52,233 nucleotides of DNA, from the NCBI GenBank assembly GCA_003023745.1, contig PXYV01000019.1:1-52233 (forward strand), given 5' to 3'. The notes beneath the pieces are model-generated. The model worked only from the letters and a program-made list of their open reading frames with translations. It had not been told where the DNA came from and did no database searches. This document shows positions 46,038-52,233 of the stretch, piece after piece. The stretch is from Sulfobacillus acidophilus (GTDB lineage Bacteria > Bacillota > Sulfobacillia > Sulfobacillales > Sulfobacillaceae). The stretch's first letter is position 1; the number at the start of each line of letters is the position of its first letter. The translations under genes were made by a program, and so were the position numbers.

Positions 46038-48506
46038 GTGAGTCGTCCTCACGATGGGGCGTGGCCCCCGCCTAGTTGGGAGCGTCTGGAGCAAGTCGAC
46101 GCCGTGTACTACGAAAACGAATACAACACGCTTAAGCTGACGTCAGGTGCTGAAGTCATCGAGCTCTCCTTGCTGCGCTTAGGCGGCATGCGCCTTTGCT
46201 GGATCCCCGAAGGCGCAGAACTCCTTCCAACGGGTATTCTTGACGAGGCGCAAATCAGGCGTGCGCCGTTAGCGCTAGAGAAAGTCTCAAACGGGTGGGT
46301 CGCCGCCACCAACCAAGATCGCACGGTTTACATTCAGGAACATCCGTTTATCATCACTTTTTACGTCAATGGACGAATAGCGTGGCAATCTGCAGCCAAT
46401 GCCATTGGTCGTGCCGGCGCAAGTGTCTGGGGTCAAGTTCCGCTTTTACCCGCGGATCGTGTCTACGGATTGGGTGAGAAAACTGGATGCTTCAACAAAC
46501 GACCGGGACGTTGGCAACAATGGACAACGGATGCATATCTTCACACCCCTAGCGCAGATCCTCTCTATCTCAGTATTCCTTGGGTCATTGTGCACCGCGG
46601 TCAACAAAATGTCGGAATCTTTTTTGCCAATTCCCATCGAACGTATTTTGACGTAGGCTCTACTGACCCAAACATGCTCTGTATGGGGGCCGACGGAGGC
46701 GCACTAGATCTCTTTATCTGTCCGGGCACCCTACCTCAGATCCTTGAACAATACACCGCCATCACAGGTCGCATACCCCTTCCCCCCATCTATGCACTGG
46801 GGTTTCAGCAAAGTCGTTACAGCTACAAGTCCGCCGCGGAAGTACTGAGCGTAGCAGAAAAATTCCGTGAATTGGATCTCCCTTGCGACTTACTCTATCT
46901 CGACATCGACTACATGAACGGTTATCGCGTGTTCACCTGGGATCCACAAAGATTTCCAACTCCCGCCGACATGTTGCAGCAGTTAGCGAACTTGGCAATC
47001 GGGGTTGTGACGATTATCGACCCCGGGATCAAAGTGGACCCTAGCTATTCGATATACCAAAGTGGTCAGGTCGGACAGCATTTCTTGCGCTATCGCAACG
47101 GTGTTGAATTTCACAGCCAGGTCTGGCCCGGAGAATGCGCCTTTCCGGACTTTGCACAATCACGCACTAGAACCTGGTGGGCAAGCCAACATCAACCATT
47201 AATTGCCGATGGTGTGGCTGGAATTTGGAATGACATGAATGAGCCCGCGTGGAGCGTAGCAGACGGCGCGCCTTACGGTCTAGATAGCGATGCTGATGTG
47301 GTGCATCACCACGACGGCCAGGTTTATACCCATAGCGCCGTCCACAATCTGTATGGGCTATGGGAGGCCGAAGCCACCTTTTCGGCTTTGGCCGCAGAAC
47401 TGCCCGAATCGGCGGGGCCGAACGGCGAAATTATTCGACGGCGTCCTTTCATTTTAAGCCGGTCCGGATTTTCAGGCATTCAACGCTATGCCGCAGTCTG
47501 GACCGGGGACAATTGCAGCTGGTGGGAACACCTGGCGTTGGCAATTCCCATGTGCCTCAATCTCGGGTTGTCTGGAATCCCTTTTGTAGGTGCCGATGTC
47601 GGCGGGTTCCAGTATAATGCCACTCCTGAACTGTACACTCGCTGGCTGCAAATGGCCATCTTTTTTCCCTTGTTGCGGGCTCATAGTGCAAATGACACCA
47701 ATCCGCACGAACCCTGGTCGTTTGGCATAGATACCCTTAACATTGTAAGAACCTATCTCCATTATCGATATCGCATGCTGCCATACTGGTATTCGCTATT
47801 TTACGAGTCGTCGCAAACCGGCGCGCCGGTGATGCGTCCGTTAGTTTGGGATTATCCAACGTGCGCTGTGGCCACGGAGCGTGCTGACGACCAATTTCTC
47901 GTAGGACCTTTCCTCTTGGTGGCCCCCATTTTACATGCCGGACATCGTCAACGTTCCGTCGCAATTTTGCCTGGCACCTGGCATGACGTGTGGACAGGGC
48001 AAGAGATCATTGGGCCCCAAACGATTGTCGCCGATGCCCCATTAGAGCGTATTCCGCTTTATGTGCGTTCAGGCAGCATCATTCCGTTGGGCCCCAGGGT
48101 TCGTTCCACGCGGGACTGGCCCGTTCCTGGCATTCCCAAAGAGTACTTTGTAACACGCGGCGCTGGTCACTTCCGCGTGTACGCCGATGACGGTCAAACC
48201 ACGCGCTACCAATCTGGAGACTATTGCCTCATTGATGTGACGGTCAAAACGTCCAACAAGGAGACTATCCTTACTTGGCTTCCTCTGGAGCGCTTCGCCC
48301 AGGCTGACGGTCGCTATACCGTCCACGTAGGGTATTACGCTACACCACCGCTTCAAATTCGTAGTCGCGACCAAATCTTAGCGCGGGTCCAAGAAAATCC
48401 GGATATTGGACAGTGGGCCTGGAATTCAGCGACGCAGCGCATAACTGTCGTAGCGCAGGCATCCCTAACACAATCTGACCCGCTGACAGTCCGCATTGAG
48501 GACTAA
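46038..48506 (+). CDS. GH31 alpha-glucosidase/alpha-xylosidase family enzyme
   Basis: An 822-residue glycoside hydrolase family 31 enzyme with an N-terminal beta-sandwich, a (beta/alpha)8 barrel and C-terminal beta domains. Nucleophile Asp399 in GIWNDMNEP, acid/base Asp491 in WTGDN; other marks are YGLGEKTG, ALGFQQSRYSYKSAAEV and LDIDYMNGYRVFTWDPQRFP. It retains configuration and removes terminal alpha-glucose or alpha-xylose. No signal peptide, so it works on imported sugar. GTG 46038 follows AATGGAGGTG. Divergent from the ABC importer; followed 186 bases later by GH38. Confidence 0.95.
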   Translation: MSRPHDGAWPPPSWERLEQVDAVYYENEYNTLKLTSGAEVIELSLLRLGGMRLCWIPEGAELLPTGILDEAQIRRAPLALEKVSNGWVAATNQDRTVYIQEHPFIITFYVNGRIAWQSAANAIGRAGASVWGQVPLLPADRVYGLGEKTGCFNKRPGRWQQWTTDAYLHTPSADPLYLSIPWVIVHRGQQNVGIFFANSHRTYFDVGSTDPNMLCMGADGGALDLFICPGTLPQILEQYTAITGRIPLPPIYALGFQQSRYSYKSAAEVLSVAEKFRELDLPCDLLYLDIDYMNGYRVFTWDPQRFPTPADMLQQLANLAIGVVTIIDPGIKVDPSYSIYQSGQVGQHFLRYRNGVEFHSQVWPGECAFPDFAQSRTRTWWASQHQPLIADGVAGIWNDMNEPAWSVADGAPYGLDSDADVVHHHDGQVYTHSAVHNLYGLWEAEATFSALAAELPESAGPNGEIIRRRPFILSRSGFSGIQRYAAVWTGDNCSWWEHLALAIPMCLNLGLSGIPFVGADVGGFQYNATPELYTRWLQMAIFFPLLRAHSANDTNPHEPWSFGIDTLNIVRTYLHYRYRMLPYWYSLFYESSQTGAPVMRPLVWDYPTCAVATERADDQFLVGPFLLVAPILHAGHRQRSVAILPGTWHDVWTGQEIIGPQTIVADAPLERIPLYVRSGSIIPLGPRVRSTRDWPVPGIPKEYFVTRGAGHFRVYADDGQTTRYQSGDYCLIDVTVKTSNKETILTWLPLERFAQADGRYTVHVGYYATPPLQIRSRDQILARVQENPDIGQWAWNSATQRITVVAQASLTQSDPLTVRIED

Positions 48507-48692
48507 GACATGATTCTTTTGTTTCAAATGGATGTTGAAGAAACCTTTGCATACACGAAGGGCGACCGTCCAAGGCATGCGCCATCGCGCAAAAAATCTG
48601 GTGTGGTGCGGAGCCGAACGGCTTTCGACGCTAACATCTCACGGACAAGGGGACCCGGAAATTTTCGCATACATCGGTAGGAGGTAATCAAG

Positions 48693-51600
48693 ATGAAGCC
48701 CGAATTAATAATTGAGAAAGCGGAGAATCGCCTGACGGAACTGTCAGGCTCTCTCATTGACAAGCGACAAACAATCCCAATGTGGTGGTTTAAACCCGGT
48801 CCCCTGACGGACGCCCCCCACCTGAGCCATATTTTCGAACGTAAGCCTCTCATGTTAGGAGAAGATTGGCAGGGCCTTGAAGGAATCGCTTGGATGTGGA
48901 CGACCGTCTCTGTTCCTTTAGAATGGCAGCCACTGCACGAGACGTTATGGTTAGGATTGCAAGTGGGTCGTGAAGCACTTGTTTACAAAGAAGGAAGCCC
49001 CTGGGAGAGCATTGCCCCTGGCAGGGATGTGATTCGCCTATCCGAACCCCGTCACAATCAGACGGAATGGTTTTTGAGCGTCCAAATTAGCGATCCCCCC
49101 GAAGGATGGGATGTTCCGCGGTCACGCCCAGGATTGCTCCGCTCCGAACTTTTCACCGTGAATCGCGACTGCTGGCACGTGTACCATATGCTCAAGTGGG
49201 CCCTTGATTTGGTCAATGCCGTGGAGTCCGACAATTTGCGGCAATGGATACTCCGCCAAATTGATAGAGTGCTTGAACAGTTGCAGTTTGAAGAATCTCA
49301 CGGCATTGATGTGCAAGGAGCCATTGAAGTGCTTTCGCACTGGGGTATCGAAGGTCAGCAAAGGTTTGGCAAAGACGGACGGTTAATTGCCTTAGGGCAT
49401 GCTCATATTGACTATGCCTGGCTATGGCCGATATCAGAAACTCGCCGAAAAATCGCTCGCTCCTTTGCCAACGTGTTAAGGCTGTTTGAAGAAGACGAGC
49501 AGTTTGTATTTGGGCACTCCAGCCCAGCCATGTATGAAGTGATCGAACAAGACCATCCCACATTATTCAGGCAGATCGCTCAGCGAGTTCAGGAAGGTCG
49601 GTGGGAACCACTCGGTGCCTTTTGGGTGGAGTCGGATTGCAACCTCATTGGGGCCGAATCAATGGTTCGGCACGTCTTGCTAACGCAGCAATTTTATGAA
49701 ACCCATTTTGGAATCCGCGCCGAGGTCGCATGGTTTCCCGATACGTTCGGATTCAATGCGATTATGCCGCAGATCCTCTACCAGGGAGGAATTCGTGGGT
49801 TCGTGACCGCAAAGTTTTCGTACAACCAGTCTAATCGCTTCCCGCATAGCGCCTTTTGGTGGGAGGGTGTTGACGGAAGTCGGGTCAAGAGCTACCTCGT
49901 TCTCAATCCCGGCAGTGACTACAACGGCGAAATGACGCCAGCAGATCTCAAACGCTGTTGGTCCCATTACGCAGATCACTTGGAGCGAAGTTGCGCCCTA
50001 TATCCTTTCGGCTGGGGAGATGGCGGAGGCGGACCCGATCGACTGATGTTGGCCAGCGCCACGGTCGCTAACCAAATGCCGGACATCCCCTATGTAGAAT
50101 TTGGTCGGGTAGACCGCTTTTTAGCAGAGCTTAATGAGGCGACGTTGCCGGTGTGGAAAGGCGACCTCTACTTGGAGCGACACCGCGGAACCTATACCAC
50201 TCAGTCGTGGATCAAGGCCGCCAATCAAGAGGTTGAGCATCTCTTGCGGCGCGCCGAGTTGTGGTCTGTCGTCGCAAGGACATTAAAGGGGCTGGCCTAT
50301 CCTGCCGACACGTTTGCTCAACTGTGGAAGAAAGTGCTGATTAACCAGTTTCACGACATTTTGCCGGGTTCATCCATTCGGGATGTCTACGATGAGGCCC
50401 GCCGCGATTACGATGACATTCGTGAGTCGGCAACGGCCATCCAACGCAAGTGCTTTCAAATTCTGACGGAGGACCATGCTGATCTTAGCAGCGATTCCCA
50501 GCACCTTGCCTCTTCCTCCCCAGCCGATTCCCGCACATTATGGGTCTTCAACAGCTTGGCATGTATACGCGCGCAGGAATTGATACGCCTGCCCCAGGAG
50601 CTTGAAAATGCCGGCCTTAAAGGTGACGACGGACATCTATTGCCCAGTCAACAGGTAGTAGACGAATCGGGCCACAGTGAAATGTGGGTTCGGGTCAATG
50701 ACATCCCCGCCGTCGGCTGGACCCGTTATGAGATTGTGGACAAGCCGAATTCTGCACCGATAATGGGCTCCGCCCCGCTGTATCTCTCGACATCTGCCCA
50801 TGGATTTGAGAATGCCTGGATTCGAGTGGCCTTTGGCCCCGGCTTAACCATTACGTCGTATTTTGATAAGCAGTTAAAACGCGAGTTGGTTGGACCCGGC
50901 CAAGGGCTTAACCAAATCCGCGCCTTTGAAGACTGGCCCATTAGTAGTGAAGCCTGGGACATCGACGCCTATTATCTTCAGCACGAACGTCCCGTGGATT
51001 TAGAACCATGGCATTGGGTGGTGCAAGGACCGCTCTGGAGCCGCGCGCAAGCCACGGTACGCGTTCAAAATATTCCCCTAGCTGTCAGTGTTACTGTCTA
51101 TGCCCATGGTCCCCAACTGGACATTGACATCACCGGCCACTGGATGGGTCATCGTATCTTGTTAAAGGCATGGTTCCCAGTTTTGTTAAAATCCCAACAC
51201 ATTAAAATTGGCAATGGTCTGGGATTTTTGGAGCGGCCTTGGAATCACAATACGTCATGGGAACAATCACGGTTTGAAGTCCCCGTGCACAGTTGGGTCG
51301 CAATCAGCGAGGGTAACACCACCTTTGCGCTCCTGACCGGATCGAAATTCGGGTTGGGAATCCATGAGCAAGCGCTCTCGCTGAGCCTCTTGAAAACCCC
51401 AACCTACCCTGACCCGAGTGCCGATCAAGGTCCGTTTCACGTGCGGTACAGCCTGCAATTTTTGGCCGAGCCCAACCCCATTCCCCACATCGTTGATCGT
51501 GCCGCCTGTTTTGAAGAACCAGTCCTCACAGTAATGTCCCGATTTCGTCAAGCCAGTATACCTGGACATGCTTCATTTTTATCCCTGGAGCCTCAAAATG

Positions 51601-51815
51601 CCGGCATCACACTACAAGCCCTCAAGCAATCTGAAGACGGCCAAGCCATCATTGTCCGCTTGGCGGAACATGCCGGCAGCACGCATCACCATGTCACAAT
51701 GAGATGGTTGAAAGCCCCCAACCACTGTGTGCCCACGAATTTACTGGAAGAACCTGGGGAGGAAGCTCCAGACGTGATTAAACCCTTTCAGTTACGTTCA
51801 TATCGATGTGATTAA
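48693..51815 (+). CDS. GH38 alpha-mannosidase
   Basis: A 1040-residue glycoside hydrolase family 38 enzyme. Zinc site in HAHIDYAWLWP (His236, His238, Asp240), nucleophile Asp350 in WFPDTFGFN, and KVLINQFHDILPGSSI in the three-helix region, followed by large C-terminal beta-sandwich domains. It removes alpha-mannose residues, retaining configuration. No signal peptide, so cytoplasmic. A GTAGGAGG site precedes ATG 48693. It follows GH31 on the same strand, so the two probably degrade one imported mannose- and glucose-containing oligosaccharide. Confidence 0.96.
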   Translation: MKPELIIEKAENRLTELSGSLIDKRQTIPMWWFKPGPLTDAPHLSHIFERKPLMLGEDWQGLEGIAWMWTTVSVPLEWQPLHETLWLGLQVGREALVYKEGSPWESIAPGRDVIRLSEPRHNQTEWFLSVQISDPPEGWDVPRSRPGLLRSELFTVNRDCWHVYHMLKWALDLVNAVESDNLRQWILRQIDRVLEQLQFEESHGIDVQGAIEVLSHWGIEGQQRFGKDGRLIALGHAHIDYAWLWPISETRRKIARSFANVLRLFEEDEQFVFGHSSPAMYEVIEQDHPTLFRQIAQRVQEGRWEPLGAFWVESDCNLIGAESMVRHVLLTQQFYETHFGIRAEVAWFPDTFGFNAIMPQILYQGGIRGFVTAKFSYNQSNRFPHSAFWWEGVDGSRVKSYLVLNPGSDYNGEMTPADLKRCWSHYADHLERSCALYPFGWGDGGGGPDRLMLASATVANQMPDIPYVEFGRVDRFLAELNEATLPVWKGDLYLERHRGTYTTQSWIKAANQEVEHLLRRAELWSVVARTLKGLAYPADTFAQLWKKVLINQFHDILPGSSIRDVYDEARRDYDDIRESATAIQRKCFQILTEDHADLSSDSQHLASSSPADSRTLWVFNSLACIRAQELIRLPQELENAGLKGDDGHLLPSQQVVDESGHSEMWVRVNDIPAVGWTRYEIVDKPNSAPIMGSAPLYLSTSAHGFENAWIRVAFGPGLTITSYFDKQLKRELVGPGQGLNQIRAFEDWPISSEAWDIDAYYLQHERPVDLEPWHWVVQGPLWSRAQATVRVQNIPLAVSVTVYAHGPQLDIDITGHWMGHRILLKAWFPVLLKSQHIKIGNGLGFLERPWNHNTSWEQSRFEVPVHSWVAISEGNTTFALLTGSKFGLGIHEQALSLSLLKTPTYPDPSADQGPFHVRYSLQFLAEPNPIPHIVDRAACFEEPVLTVMSRFRQASIPGHASFLSLEPQNAGITLQALKQSEDGQAIIVRLAEHAGSTHHHVTMRWLKAPNHCVPTNLLEEPGEEAPDVIKPFQLRSYRCD

Positions 51816-52162
51816 AAGTATTGGGCATTCTCTGCGCTTCGACCGGATCACGGGGAATCGTCTTTAGGCTTAAACCGGACATGGTTCCCCCGCCGTAGTC
51901 GAGGTTACACTTCTGAATCAACAACACGAGAGTGTGTGTACCAGCAAGTAGCGTCCCTAAAGCAATTTTAACTGCGATCTGTTCAAATCATTGGCATGTT
52001 GGTTGAGTCCTTCCGCGTCAGCGACGAGTTATATTTTCTCCCAATCCTCTCGGCGCTGGCGACCAACACCATTGCGGTGGAACATATCACACCAGCCCGC
52101 ACAGATTTGGTGCACCTTCTATATGAATGCTCCTTATGAATGCTCCTTAATTTCTTCCGGTG
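51816..52162. other. Gene-poor stretch with a 13-bp tandem repeat
   Basis: Contains TATGAATGCTCCT repeated in tandem at 52122-52147, which on the minus strand gives two AAGGAG ribosome binding-like sequences. Short minus-strand frames downstream of these (for example 28-30 codons) have no recognisable family. No clear terminator for the GH38 gene was found. Confidence 0.4.
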
Positions 52163-52233
52163 CTATTCGGGAAGTCGGCCCAGACGGGATTGAATTTCTT
52201 CGGGTACGGTGGCCAGATAGGACAAAAAGCGAG
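52163..52233 (-). CDS. C-terminal end of an unidentified gene (cut by the window edge)
   Basis: The last 23 codons of a minus-strand frame (RFLSYLATVPEEIQSRLGRLPE, then TAG at 52165-52163). The composition is protein-like but too short to assign. The gene continues beyond the right edge of the window. Confidence 0.4.
   Translation of the reverse strand, partial: RFLSYLATVPEEIQSRLGRLPE

Overview
The window looks like a chromosomal segment of a moderately GC-rich Bacillota, most likely a Sulfobacillus-like acidophile. This is inferred from the Gram-positive gene orders (gap-pgk-tpi-gpm-eno, phoPR-pstSCAB-phoU, secG-rnr, smpB next to ssrA), strong AGGAGG-type ribosome binding sites and frequent GTG/TTG starts. 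It is not proven by any marker gene. Most genes from 1 to 29.6 kb read leftwards (minus strand).

Layout. 0-0.9 kb: a divergent excisionase-like/XRE-repressor pair lying just beyond the 3' ends of a tRNA-Pro/tRNA-Arg pair, suggesting the edge of an integrated element. 1.2-3.4 kb: a duplicated-core membrane protein, rdgB and rph. 3.5-4.4 kb: a tmRNA gene (ssrA) that starts 4 nt after smpB. 4.5-7.6 kb: secG, rnr and small unknowns. 7.8-10.6 kb: two divergent, probably exported proteins, one with five Asp-boxes. 10.7-11.3 kb: a 1-Cys peroxiredoxin. 11.4-18.2 kb: lower glycolysis (gapA-pgk-tpiA-gpmI-eno) followed by a HAD phosphatase. 18.3-29.6 kb: one long, tightly overlapping minus-strand gene train. 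It encodes a Nudix hydrolase, a GNAT, an N-acyl/N-succinylamino acid racemase, an M20 deacylase, a D-2-hydroxyacid dehydrogenase, a P-loop/Asp23-like fusion, PhoP, PhoR, PstS, PstC, PstA, PstB and PhoU. 29.7-31.7 kb: an S9 prolyl oligopeptidase-type peptidase.

31.8-41.3 kb is looser, accessory DNA. It has an unknown small protein behind a palindromic promoter, an MBL-fold hydrolase, a decayed gene, a 1160-aa nuclease-exonuclease-helicase, an IS200/IS605-like relic, an SDR dehydrogenase with an operator-like palindrome in its promoter, and a SIS-domain protein. 41.3-51.8 kb is a glycan-use locus: a sialidase-fold protein and a sugar ABC importer (binding protein plus two permeases, no ATPase) on the minus strand, with cytoplasmic GH31 and GH38 glycosidases on the plus strand. 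The right edge holds the end of an unidentified minus-strand gene.

How the genes work together. The ABC importer probably brings in an alpha-linked glucose/mannose oligosaccharide, which GH31 and GH38 cut inside the cell. The GNAT-racemase-M20 set matches the known D-to-L amino acid conversion route (N-succinylation, racemisation, desuccinylation) and is physically continuous with the phosphate-starvation regulon. No complete new defence system is evident. The best candidates for novelty are the tmRNA with an odd T-arm, the P-loop/Asp23 fusion inside the Pho operon, and the three-module nuclease-helicase.
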